NCBI GenBank assembly: GCA_038496675.1
Contig: CM076649.1
Location: forward strand, 14,463,078 to 14,527,077
Source: Rachycentron canadum
Lineage: Eukaryota > Chordata > Actinopteri > Carangiformes > Rachycentridae
Direction: 5' to 3'
DNA: 64,000 nt
Shown: piece by piece, positions 50,164 through 62,082 of the stretch
Layout: each line of letters starts with the position of its first letter
Numbering within the stretch: position 1 is the stretch's first letter
The notes under the pieces: model-generated
Databases searched by the model: none
What the model saw: the letters and a program-made list of their open reading frames with translations, nothing else
What the model was told of the DNA's origin: nothing
Program-made: the position numbers and the translations under genes

Positions 50164-53100
50164 ATGAACACTCTGAACCAACAGTATGAGGAGAAGGTTC
50201 GTCCCTGCATTGACCTCATAGACTCTCTTCGCTCCCTGGGTGTAGAGAGGGACTTGGCACTGCCTGCTATCGCCGTGATCGGAGACCAAAGCTCGGGGAA
50301 GAGCTCTGTGTTGGAGGCGCTGTCAGGTGTGGCTCTGCCAAGAGGAAGTGGTGAGTTATTAACACCACTTTAACACCACCGCCTCAATTTTTTTAAATGA
50401 AACAGTAACTTCGCCCTTCCTTAGAGCAAAGAGGAATGAATTGTTACATGTCACACACTGACTGGATTGTTGTGTAGAGGGGCTTCAGTAGATATAAAAT
50501 ATATAGTAAGAGCAAAGAGTATGAATTGAAGTTCTTGATCCATCATCTGCCCATCATCTATCGCCAGTTACACTGGATTTGTTTCATTATTTATTCTTTT
50601 ATAATTCAGGCATTGTGACAAGATGTCCTCTCGAACTGAAGATGAAGAGAAAGAAAGAAGGAGAGGAGTGGTACGGGAAGATAAGCTACAGAGGCCATGA
50701 TGAGGAAGACATAAAAGACCCTGCAGATGTGGAGAGAAGAATTCGTGAAGGTACAGTACACAGCATTCATCAGTTAAGTTGAATTAGTTTTAGTTTAATT
50801 TAAAATGTTTTATCATGATGAACATGTGTGTCCATTGTTCTCATCATGTACGTTCCCTCTCTCCAGCTCAGGATGAAATGGCCGGAGTTGGTGTGGGGAT
50901 CAGTGATGACCTGATCAGTCTGGAGATTGCCTCTCCTGATGTCCCAGACCTGACGCTCATTGACCTGCCCGGTATTGCCAGGGTGGCTGTAAAGGGACAA
51001 CCAGAGAACATTGGAGACCAGGTCAGGTTTACCACTTCAGCATTCAAACGAGTAGAACAGACTGGCAGCTGCAGAGTACCATCAGTCATTGTCCTAGGAC
51101 AATAGGATGATGTCTACTGACTTCAGGAATCTCCTGACTTCTTTAGTGCCATAAACAGGTCAAATGTCCACTTACTTAACATATCAGTTCATAGCAGAAC
51201 AATTCAGGGAATGATAATGAAAGAAACACAATGATTTACACACACACCCTAACAATGTCTTGTAATTCTTATTTCAACATCATTAACAACTCATAGCTTG
51301 GTATGCAATATGATATAATGCTTTCAGATAAAGAGACTGATCCAGAAGTTCATCACAAAACAAGAAACCATCAGCCTGGTGGTTGTTCCATGCAATGTGG
51401 ACATAGCAACCACAGAGGCTTTGAAGATGGCACAGGAGGTGGATCCTGATGGAGAAAGGACCTTGGGTAAATAGATTTTATTTTAGAAAAGGTCCAATCG
51501 GCTCTTAGCTCACCATCGTTCTAGGTGCTTTCATCTGTTTCACTCACTCACTCTCTCTTTCTTTTTCTCTCTCTGTCAGGTATTTTGACCAAGCCTGATC
51601 TGGTGGACAAAGGCACAGAGGAGACAGTGGTTGACATTGTCCATAATGAGGTCATCCACCTGAAGAAGGGCTACATGATCGTCAGGTGCAGGGGTCAGAA
51701 GGAGATCACAGAGAAGGTGTCGCTTACTGAAGCCACAGAAAGAGAGAAAGCCTTCTTTACAGCACATGTGCATTTTCAGTAAGTTCATTCTTTTTGGTGA
51801 ATAGCATGCGTAGCATGTACACGGTAACCATTTAATTTTTTTGGTGCAGGATTCTCCACGATGAAGGTTATGCCACTGTTCCTAAACTGGCTGAGAAACT
51901 CACCCTTGAACTGGTGTCTCACATCCAGGTGAATAGTTTACCCAGTTGATTCACCACAGATAACTTGGCACACTTCAGATGTCAATCATGTGACTGTTGT
52001 TTGACCTGCAGAGATCTCTGCCTCGACTGGAAGAGCAGGTAGAAGAAAAACTAAAACAGACCAGAGAAGAGCTGGACAAATATGGCAGAGAACCCCCATC
52101 TGACACAGTTGGGAGACTTGGTTACCTCATTGATGTGAGTTTACCAAGCAGCACTTTCTACACTTGGATAATACTGCCCTTCCTAAGTTAAAGTGTAACC
52201 AAAGTGATTTGAGCTTCTCAAATAAGTAGGATATTTTAATAGGATATACTTTGATTATTAGTTACCCTGTTCTTTTATCTCTCTATTTTAGAGGGTGACA
52301 GAGTTTACACAGGATGTTATCGGCCTCACCAAAGGGGAAGAGCTAAGAGCTGCAGTCAGGTTCAATATATTTTCCACACTCAGAAAAGAGTTTAAAGTGT
52401 GGAACGAAATAATAAACTCCTCTGAAATGACATGTAAGTGCATTAACAACTTTTTTAAGTGTATTAACAACCTATTTTACATTTTTCAAATACAAGCTGA
52501 TGTAACTACATTCGTATTGCAGTCAACTGGAATATTTCACAAGAAGTTCATCAGTATGAACAAAGGTACCGTGGAAGAGAATTGCCAGGCTTCATCGACT
52601 ACAAGACTTTTGAGGTCATGGTCAAGGAGCACATCCAACAGCTGGAAGAACCAGCTGTCACGAAAGTCAACGAAGTGGCAGGCATGTCCTATTGTCATAC
52701 TACAATGATTGAAGGCCATCTCAACATGTATTACCTTCCAGATGTTGTGTTGTACTAATTGTACAATAATTTGTCCTACTGATTTGTATGTTTTCTTTTA
52801 AAGAAATTGTAAAGAGAGAGCTGTTCAAGTTGACAGAAAGCAGCTTGGTAGGATTTCCTAACCTAATCAAGATAGCAAAGGTATCCTCTTTATTGTCAGT
52901 TGCTACTACACATACGCATGACTACTGTTGGATGTTTTCTGACCCATTTGTATGTCCTTTAGATGAAGATTGAAGCCATCAGGAAGGAGAAGGAGGCCAT
53001 AGCAGAGGCCATGCTGAGGACTCAGTTTAGGATGGAGATGACCATTTACACGCAAGATGGTAGATACAGCAAGAAGTTAGGGAAGCGGAAGCTGGAGGAA

Positions 53101-53772
53101 CAACAAAGTGGCGGGTCATTTTCTGGAACGCCATTGAAAAAAAACTCAATGAGCATTAACCAGAGTTCGGCCACACTGAAAGAGATGACTAAACACCTTA
53201 AATGCTATTACCAAGTAAGTGTTATACTCATATATACTCATTACATTTGAAGGCTGTACATTTTATACTTGTCCTAGACAGCATTTAATGCATATAAATT
53301 TGTTTGCTAATGTTAACTGTCAGAGGAAAAGCAGACAGCAAATAGAAGCAGTTATTTTATTGCTGAACATGAACAGTGACAGTGATCTTGAACAGAATTA
53401 AGTGACAATCAATTTACAAAGAGCAGCTGTTATACTGAAGCACCACCCAAAAAACAAAAAAAAATCTAGAGTGCTGGTGATCTCCCCTCCAAACCTCAGA
53501 TTGTGGGCCAGCGCCTGGCTGACCAGATCCCACTGGTGATCCGCTACCAGCTGCTGCAGGAGTTGGCACTCCAGCTGCAGAGGGAGATGCTGCAGATGCT
53601 TCAGGACAAGCAGAAAACCAAGTCCCTGCTTCAGGAGGACCCCAGCATAAAAATCCAGAGAACCTGCCTTCAGAAACGCCTCAAGCGCCTGTCAAAGGCA
53701 CGCATCTTGTTGACTGAGTTTAGTATGGACATATACAACTTTAGCTCACCACAACTCCAGAGCAACCCTTAA
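50164..53772 (+). CDS. mx: Interferon-induced GTP-binding protein Mx, copy A (12 coding exons)
   Basis: Mx proteins are dynamin-like large GTPases with antiviral activity, induced by type I interferon. Exons are 50164-50350, 50610-50750, 50867-51021, 51328-51466, 51580-51778, 51850-51928, 52012-52134, 52292-52433, 52523-52681, 52804-52880, 52963-53214 and 53500-53772. They join in phase to 641 codons (fish Mx usually about 620-630). Visible are the P-loop GDQSSGKSS (40-48), the dynamin signature LPRGSGIVTRCP (from 59), DLPG (142-145) and TKPD (211-214). The stalk and a C-terminal GTPase effector region (LADQIPLVIRYQLLQ...) follow. Loop L4 (about 496-535) contains a basic cluster KKLGKRK (504-510). 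The C-terminus runs about 15 residues past the end of copy B. Intron 9 has a GC donor (CAG/GCATGT). The 5' half is nearly identical to copy B and the 3' half diverges. No inactivating change is seen. Confidence 0.94.
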
Positions 53773-54727
53773 AACCAGAGTTTTAACACAAGAAGTTGAG
53801 TTGTTATAATTATGACTTTTTTGATTTCTTTGGAGATCTTTATGTTTTTGATGAGTTAGTTTTATGTTTTTGATAAGTAATTAAGTAAAATAAAGATACA
53901 TTTTGTTGCATTATCACATTCTATTACATTTCCACAGACTTTTTTATCATTGTGGTCATTTTTCATAATCCCAGACTTCCCAAACTTTTTGTCCATAGTC
54001 TCATTTTTCGATTTTCCCTCTGTAATGAATGAAGGCTAGAGGAACCTGTTATTATATTGTCTCAGCGTGGGTGCACATGTCTGGAAGTGATGTGTGCGGA
54101 GTTGATGCTGTTGTTGTTACTGCTCATGTTTTCACCTGGTGATGCAGTAATGCAGATAAAGAAGTCACGTTTGGCTCATTCTGTTATTATTATAGTTCAT
54201 GTCAGTGAGATAAATATCTACAGACATTATGCCCTCGATGGCACGGCCTATGTACAGTATATTGTGTATGAATGTTTTATTTTCACATGAAATGCATGTG
54301 ATTTTCATTTGTTACATTCCTTTAGAGCCTCTAGTTGAAGCTATTTTGCAGCAACTGTCCCTATTTAGCTTTTTTAATTGCACTTGAAACATTCAAACAA
54401 GTAACTTTATGAAGCAATTAGCATAAAAACAACGGGGCAAATAAAACCAACTGTATATACGTGCATATCTATAAGTGTTGGTATGGACAAGAACAATTAT
54501 TATTATTATTTGATTTACTATGAATCTAGAATGTAACTAATAGGTCGATTAAAGTCATCACTTATAAATGTGTCTTCTCTGTTGAGAAACTGAACCATGT
54601 CTGCAAACGCTGTTGCCGCATTAACCAGTGCCAATGTCGTTTAAATACTAAATACACATTTTCTCCCCAGTACATTACTGTGCTGCTGCACAGATTGGGT
54701 GACTATCCCAATCTGAGCAAGAGACTA
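53773..54727. other. mx copy A 3' UTR and inter-mx spacer
   Basis: The copy A poly(A) signal AATAAA is at 53889-53894, about 115 bp after the stop codon. The rest of the roughly 1.15 kb spacer up to the copy B start is AT-rich, without exons. It holds the copy B promoter at its right end. Confidence 0.65.
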
Positions 54728-54749
54728 GAAACCGAGAGAAACGAAACTT
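54728..54749 (+). promoter_or_regulatory. ISRE upstream of mx copy B
   Basis: The segment reads GAAACCGAGA followed by GAAACGAAACTT (54738-54749), a canonical interferon-stimulated response element with a third GAAA unit. It is about 170 bp before the start codon and on the coding strand. The layout differs from copy A, so the two copies may respond differently to interferon. Confidence 0.75.
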
Positions 54750-54919
54750 AACCTGACCTCCAATTTCTTCAGACACCGGATGCTGCTCTATCACTTACAC
54801 CGAGGCTGAGATGCGACTAGCTGCAGTTTTAGCCTAGTCACGGACCAAACTTCATCTCAGCAGACTTTTATTCCTATTTCCCAACACCCTTTATTAATAG
54901 ATCACCAGAAATCATCACG

Positions 54920-57900
54920 ATGAACACTCTGAACCAACAGTATGAGGAGAAGGTTCGTCCCTGCATTGACCTCATAGACTCTCTTCGCTCCCTGGGTGTA
55001 GAGAGGGACTTGGCACTGCCTGCTATCGCCGTGATCGGAGACCAAAGCTCGGGGAAGAGCTCTGTGTTGGAGGCGCTGTCAGGTGTGGCTCTGCCAAGAG
55101 GAAGTGGTGAGTTATCTCCACAGTAAAGCAACGCAAGTATTTGCCTTTCTGCCAGTGGCACAAAATGTGGCACATAATTAATTGTGGCCTATTTGTTTAA
55201 AGAGTAACCCAAAACAATTTTTAGTTTTGTTGGCATATGTTTACAGGGGATTCGTACACTAGATTTTTCAAAAAAGAAAATTTAATAACCAATTCTTTTT
55301 TTAATCTAATCGTTTATTTTTCTGATCAAATTTAGGTGATTCACCTGCTTTGATTTGAGGACCCTCCCTAACTGCAACGCCGGACGATTGACAGATTACC
55401 ACTGTTCATTAGGATTAATTAATACAATGATAAAGATGTTAAAAATAATATATAAATAATATATTTAAAAAAAATCTAAAAAAATAAAATGTATGATTTT
55501 TTTACTCTTTGATTTATGTAATATTATATAACTCCATTACCAACTGAGATCGAATCTGAAAAAAACTGTATTTCTGGTTGAACAGGATGATCTGTTGTAT
55601 ATGAGGGCACCTTGCCGACTTGTAGACAAACCAGGCAACAACTTTACCAAGTCCACTGCACTGCTGTGATTGCTAAGATGAAATCCTGATCCAGTTTTCC
55701 ATGTTAGCATATTACTTTCCATGATTTCTTTCTGAATTTTTTCCTCTCTCTTGTCATACACTCATAATTAATTCAGGCATTGTGACAAGATGTCCTCTCG
55801 AACTGAAGATGAAGAGAAAGAAAGAAGGAGAGGAATGGTACGGGAAGATAAGCTACCAAGACATTGAGGAAGAGATCGATGACCCTGCAGATGTGGAGAA
55901 AAAGATTCAAGAAGGTTTTTTAACTGTCAGCAGGAGCAAATTAAGGTTTTATGTTTTCAGTGTTCCATTGTTCTCATCATATAACTTTACCACGTTCCCT
56001 CTCTCCAGCTCAGGATGAAATGGCTGGAGTTGGTGTGGGGATCAGTGATGACCTGATCAGTCTGGAGATTGCCTCTCCTGATGTCCCAGACCTGACGCTC
56101 ATTGACCTGCCCGGTATTGCCAGGGTGGCTGTAAAGGGACAACCAGAGAACATTGGAGACCAGGTCAGGTTTACCACTTCAGCATTCAAAAGAGTAGAAC
56201 AGACTGGCAGCTGCAGAGTACCATCAGTCATTGTCCTAGGACAATAGGATGATGTCTACTGACTTCAGGAATCTCCTGACTTCTTCTCACACACATAGAC
56301 ACACACCCTAACAATGTTGTTCTCTTGTAATTCTTATTTTAACATCATTAACCAACTCATAGCTTGGTATGCAATATAATATAATGCTTTCAGATAAAGA
56401 GACTGATCCAGAAGTTCATCACAAAACAAGAAACCATCAGCCTGGTGGTTGTTCCATGCAACGTGGACATAGCAACCACAGAGGCTTTGAAGATGGCACA
56501 GGAGGTGGATCCTGATGGAGAAAGGACCTTGGGTAAATAGATTTTATTTTAGAAAAGGTCCAATCGGTAGCTCACCATCGTTCTAGGTGCTTTCATCTGT
56601 TTCACTCACTCACTCTCTCTTTCTTTCTCTCTCTCTGTCAGGTATTTTGACCAAGCCTGATCTGGTGGACAAAGGCACAGAGGAGACAGTGGTTGACATT
56701 GTCCATAATGAGGTCATCCACCTGAAGAAGGGCTACATGATCGTCAGGTGCAGGGGTCAGAAGGAGATCACAGAGAAGGTGTCGCTTACTGAAGCAATAG
56801 AAAGAGAGAAAGCCTTCTTTACAGCACATGTGCATTTCCAGTAAGTTCATTCTTTTTGGTTAATATACAAACAACAATTTGCAGATTGACAGGTTGGGTA
56901 GCATGTACACAGTACTCATCATTACATTTTTTTGCTGCAGGATTCTCCACGATGAAGGTTACGCCACTGTTCCTAAACTGGCTGAGAAACTCACCCTTGA
57001 ACTGGTGTCTCACATTGAGGTGAGTTTTTATTGGGGCTTCACCTCAACCACCTTAGGGAGTAAAGTTTTGACCCCTGCTGTGTGACTTTCAGAAATCTCT
57101 GCCTCGACTGGAAGAGCAGATCGAGGAGAAGCTTGCACAGACTCAGGTTGAGCTGGAGAGATATGGCACTGGGCCCCCGTCTGATGCAGCTGAGAGACTG
57201 GTCTTTCTCATTGATGTGAGCTCCCTCATCCTACATCAACCTAGCGACCAAGAAAAAGCTCACCACCAATTTCAATTTGTTCATCTTTAATTGTTTATTC
57301 GATAACCAATAAACTGATTGTAATGAGCACTTTCTGCTGTCAAATGTGTGTTTCAGAAAGTGACAGCATTCACTCAGGATGCCATCAGTTTGTCTTTAGG
57401 AGAGGAACTCAAATGTGGCGACAAACTCAATGTCTTTTCTGTGCTCAGACGAGAATTTGCGAAGTGGATTTACCACCTTGACCACTCAGGAGAAAACTGT
57501 AAGTGTTTCATTTTGGTCTGATGTACAGCTGTCCATCAGCAGGACTCTGAAATACATGTTTGTTTGTGTTGCAGTTAACAACAAAATTGAGAGAGAGGTG
57601 GAGGACTATGAAGACAGGTACCGTGGAAGAGAACTGCCTGGCTTCATCAACTACAAGACCTTTGAGATGATGGTCAAGGAGCAGATCAAACAGTTGGAAG
57701 AACCAGCTGTCAAGAAACTCAAGGATGTTGGAGGTATATGAAAGAGCTGCACAATTATTTCACAATATGGTCAACTGCAAAATCCAAATCACAGGAGCAG
57801 TATTTTTTTATGAAGGTAGAATATGTCACATTACATAATTGAAGTATTGTGCTACATGGATTCCCAGGCATCAAATATGACAGATTTACTTTGTTTTTCT

Positions 57901-58678
57901 CTATTGCTTGATATTGTGAAGACTCTGTTAGGAAGGTGTTCATTCAGCTGGCCCACAGTAGCTTCACTGGATTTCCTAACCTTGTGAAAACAGCAAAGGT
58001 ATTCTACAAGTTTGATGTTGACATTCTTATAATTTGATCCTCAATATACAACTTTATTTAATTGCATTAGTTTTAGCAATGATCAGACTGACCAAAATCT
58101 AATTTTCCAGGCAAAGATCGAAGCCATAAAGCAAGAAAAGGAGTCCACTGCTGAATCCATGCTGAGAACTCAGTTCAGGATGGAGATGATTGTTTACTCC
58201 CAAGACAGAACCTACAGCAGCAGTTTGTGTGACAGTAAGAAAGAGGACATTGAAGAGCAATACGGGACGGATGATGAAAGGAGTCTTGTGTACAACACAG
58301 ATAATCATGCAACGCTTCAGGAGTTGATGTTACACCTTCAATCATATTACAGAGTAAGTTCATTTAGAGCAAACACTCATGAACAAAAACAATGACAGTA
58401 AGGTTTTAGTTTTTTTTTTAATGACTGCTCTTGACTATTTCTCTTCCCTTCAGATTGTCAGCCAGCGTCTGGCTGACCAGATCCCACTGGTGATCCGATA
58501 CCAGATGTTGCAGCAGTCTGCTGTCCAGCTGCAGAGGGAGATGCTGCAGATGCTTCAGGACAAGCAGAATGTGGACTTCTTGCTGAAGGAGGACTTTGAC
58601 ATTGGCAGCAAAAGGGCTGCTTTGGAGAGTCGCTTAAAACGTCTCATGAAGGCCCGCACCTATCTGGTGGATTTCTAG
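54920..58678 (+). CDS. mx: Interferon-induced GTP-binding protein Mx, copy B (12 coding exons)
   Basis: This is the second tandem Mx gene, 1.15 kb after copy A and with the same exon structure. Exons are 54920-55106, 55777-55914, 56009-56163, 56394-56532, 56642-56840, 56941-57019, 57093-57215, 57357-57498, 57575-57733, 57922-57998, 58111-58353 and 58454-58678. The joined frame is 621 codons, the normal fish Mx length. The GTPase motifs are intact: GDQSSGKSS (40-48), DLPG (141-144), TKPD (210-213). Loop L4 is acidic (KKEDIEEQYGTDDER at 509-523), unlike the basic loop of copy A, and the protein ends KARTYLVDF. Exon 2 is one codon shorter than in copy A, and its donor is weak (AAG/GTTTTT). A poly(A) signal lies at 58876-58881. 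Exon 1 is identical to copy A although intron 1 is unrelated, consistent with gene conversion. Confidence 0.95.
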
Positions 58679-58875
58679 AGGTCAAGGCATTTGTCAAATA
58701 CAGTACTGCTTCATGTCAGACAGGCTGAGAGCAGTTTGTGTAAATTCAACAAAAAATATTACTTCTTTACTGTCTTCTATCTTTGGGCTCTTGATGTGTA
58801 AGTCAAATAGACTACGCAGAAAAAATAAGTGTGTACATTAGCACCGCCTTGTGGTTTTACAGAAGAAATTGTAAT

Positions 58876-58881
58876 AATAAA
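58876..58881 (+). terminator. mx copy B poly(A) signal
   Basis: AATAAA about 200 bp after the stop codon. The gene converges with thoc7, whose own minus-strand AATAAA is at 59161-59156, leaving about 275 bp between the two signals. Confidence 0.6.
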
Positions 58882-59246
58882 ATCCTAGTTTCACAGCAAG
58901 ACTCAGAAGTTTTGTAATATAATCATTAATAATTCAAACTACTTATTGCAGATATTCTAATCAATGACATAAACTTGATTTCTATGGATAAATAACCTGT
59001 ATGTGTCCCTGTATTATTATCAGTCTGATGTCCTGTGTCTATTGAATACATAACAGCATCATAAAGCCCTTGTCAGCTTGGATCCCATTGTTAATTATTT
59101 ACTGAATATTTTTACTTTTAGATAGACTGAGCAAGACATAAAGGAACAAGTCAACTTTATTCAAAAATACATACAAAAAGCATTCTTAGACAAAAATCAT
59201 GTAAAAGCGGTTAACTTCATTTCTTGTAGTTGGGATGTCTATGTGT

Positions 59247-61243
59247 TCATTCACCATTCTCTGCAGGACTCTCCTGATTGTTGTCATCGTTGTCTGATTT
59301 TTCATCATCTAGGAAAGACAAAAATTATATTGTTATTGAGATTAAAGAATATTACACAGAGATATTGAAAAGCACAAACAGTACAGACATAGCACCCAAA
59401 AAAAGCCTCTGTTTACTCACTCTCAAGGGTCTGCTGTAGTTCTTGAATGGTACTAAGGAGCACGTGGAACTGCTTCTTCCTCAACTCCAACTGAATGGCA
59501 CAAAAGGCAAATTAAAACAATTGAAAAAAAAATAAAAAATACTACCAATGATTGAAGGCATGGTGAATTAGAATTTGGCTTTACCTTTGCATCCACATTT
59601 TCCTTTATGTGAGATAGGTGCTGGAGTTCTTTGTCAAGTGCCTCCAATTGTCTATAGGTGAAAAGTAAATAACATTTTCATAAAATCAAAACTACCATGA
59701 CACGAAGCAAACGTGCTGAAGACATTTTGAATGAACAGAAGACATGGGCTGACTTACTTCAGTGTTTCATGCCGGTCTGGGTGTTGCTGGATAACCTTAG
59801 CTAAAGCATCATACTCTAAATGGGAAAAAAAAAACAAACAAAAAACAAACAGTGTGAAATACTACATAGTTTTGACAGGCCATACTGCCACAAGGTCCTC
59901 TGAAATTACATGACTTCTGTATAAAACTAATGAAAAAGCAGCAATTTTTGATAACGCATAAATATATGGCCTAAATACAAGTTCTCCAATTCCATTTTGA
60001 ATAGCAGACATTTGAAAATGACAAATTATGAGCTACATTAGGATAAAAAGGTTGTTTACAGAATGAAAATGGAATGCAAACTAATGTTTTACTCTTAGAG
60101 TAATACATAGTAAAACTAGGAATTGTTATACTGCAATATTTAGTTTTTACCTCTGCAGTGTGGGATGCAATAATGGTCTAAGTATAAATGCAGTACCAGC
60201 AAATCTCACAATACTTGACTAACCTGGTCCTGACAATGTTCTTACCTTGGCGATTTTTTCTGATTCTCTTTGCCCTCTGAATTTCTTTTTTGCATTCTGC
60301 TATCTTCTCGTGTGCAGACGTGATGTTTTGTTCTGTAATGCGGATTAAAAAACTGGTAATGAAGTAATTTTGTAATATCCTCAAAACACAAACACACAGC
60401 TCTTCTAGGTACTAGATAAAAAGTATGAAACGCAAGAGCATGAGTATCTCGGATACACGGAAGAGTGTGCTGATAATGAGCTGTCATGTGTACGTACAAA
60501 CATATTGAAAGAAGATAAGGGTTGACAACATCCCGTTGAGTGTCAGAAAACCTCCATTTCCTACCTATGTTCGTGTAGATTTTCTCATAATTCTCCATTT
60601 CCCGAAGATTCATATCATAAACCATCAACGTTTTCCCCATGGACAACTCGCACTGGGCCAGTGTGCTCAACATCCTCTGATACTGCGTAAAGCTGAACAA
60701 AATGAAAAGACGGATTATGACTTAAAGCCAAGTAGTGCAACACAATTTTCTGTTAATACTTGGCGACACAGTCCAAGTATGATGCCCCGCGGTCTGCAGA
60801 GCCCACTTACCCCTCCTCGGGAGTCCCAGGCGAGTTGCACCATTTAGTGAAGCTCTTTAGCAGCACATTGATTCTGCGATCATCGCCAGCTCCGTCCCCG
60901 TCGATAAGAAGACGTTTCCGAATAACTTCATCTAGGATAATGCCGACAGACAAAATCAAGTACCCCTTCAGGAACAGCAGGTACATTTCAAAGTCGCCAG
61001 CTAACTATTAGCTATCTAGCTTACTATTAGCTAACCGGCTAACATGGTTGCTGTTATTATATTAGCTGTTTGAACCGCACGCTACTACTTTGGGTAAAAT
61101 GGGTTTACTTTTGCCAGTATGACTGGACACGTATGGGTACTTTAAAAACTCCGGGACACACTTTTCCTAGTAGCTTTTAAAAGAGAATTGAAAACAGTGA
61201 TTTCAGTGATCAGCCGTAGCTTACCGTCTGTAACAGCCCCCAT
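59247..61243 (-). CDS. thoc7: THO complex subunit 7, eight coding exons
   Basis: THOC7 is part of the nuclear THO/TREX complex that couples transcription to mRNA export. Coding exons in transcript order are 61243-61225, 60931-60811, 60692-60565, 60332-60246, 59815-59758, 59651-59585, 59490-59421 and 59308-59247. All junctions are GT-AG and in phase, giving 203 codons (human 204). The protein starts MGAVTD-DEVIRKRLLIDGDG, as in human. Then come NVLLKSFTKWCNS, QYQRMLSTLAQCE, MGKTLMVYDMNLREMENYEKIY, and a long coiled-coil region through AHEKIAECKK, RAKRIRKNRQEYDALAKVI, HPDRHETLKQLEAL and LRKKQFHVLLSTIQELQQTLE. The tail is acidic. Three GCTAAC motifs lie in intron 1 (61000-61043), 180-225 bp inside the start codon. 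It is convergent with mx copy B. Confidence 0.97.
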
Positions 61244-61899
61244 GTCTGTCTCCAGTTAGATAAACTTTATTGAACAACAGGAAGTGAACAAAGCAAGCAG
61301 TCCGGCGGTGATGATTGGCCGGAGTTTTTTTTCTTTTTACAGCTTTATTCAAGGAAAGATTTACACTTAAACAGAGTGATACAAGTACAAAATCTGGATG
61401 AATAACTTATTAGACAAAATTAATGGAAGAAAAGAGAAGGACAAGAAACATATTGTTAAGTTATTTCATATATTTCATACAAAGAATACATGGAATAATT
61501 GATTGATTGATTTTTTACAACTAATTACAAATTGCATTCAATTTGCCTGTGTTGGAGATGATTGTAGATGTATCCCGAGTCTCTCGGGAACACAATGGAA
61601 GAAATACACTGCACAAAATAAGTGGGAAATTATGAATCTCAAATAATGCATTTATCAAATAATCTTGGCAGTGTACAAAACATCACCCCTGTAGTTCATA
61701 TCAATGCGATCGTTCAAAACCCACCTTTTATGCAGTATTTTGTGTGACACCTCCTTGACCTTGTTTGTCATACAGTGCACATCAGGAATTGTCCAACCTA
61801 TGCCACAGTATTTCACTGTAGATAACAGTCAGATATTTCAGTCAGAAATATTTTGGATTATAGAGAAGTGTGTGCGTGAGTGTGCGAGCGTCGTGACGC
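61244..61899. promoter_or_regulatory. thoc7 upstream / divergent promoter interval
   Basis: About 0.65 kb separates the thoc7 start (minus strand) from the GC-rich plus-strand segment beginning near 61900. It holds no exon. Only the first 60 bp are likely thoc7 5' UTR, and the rest is AT-rich. Confidence 0.4.
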
Positions 61900-62082
61900 A
61901 CTGACGTCTCTTCCCAGAATGCAGTCTGGTAAACAGACATGGACGCACCAGGTGAAGACCTCCACAGCGGCTGAGCACTGCACTCGGTCTTTCCCACCGT
62001 CTTCTGTCTCCTTCGCCCAGCGCATAAGGCTGATATATATCTGTCTGGTGTCACGTTTACGTCTACAGCATCCAGAGCCTTG
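61900..62082 (+). other. Candidate non-coding first exon of a plus-strand gene (atxn7 by synteny)
   Basis: A GC-richer stretch ends at a good donor (CCTTG/GTAAGA at 62082/62083) and is followed by GCTAAC-type promoter motifs (62161, 62190). In human the neighbour of THOC7 on the outer side is ATXN7, transcribed away from it and with a non-coding first exon, which fits this place and direction. No ATXN7 protein sequence is present in the window, so the identity is inferred from gene order alone. Confidence 0.35.

Noticed and set aside
49920..50189. An 89-codon frame overlapping the start of mx copy A
   Set aside because: It is in a different frame from Mx and covers the ISRE-bearing promoter and leader; copy B has no counterpart.
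60242..60700. A 152-codon continuous minus-strand frame
   Set aside because: It is a chance read-through of thoc7 exon 3, intron and part of exon 4 (the latter out of frame). Homology shows the intron is removed.
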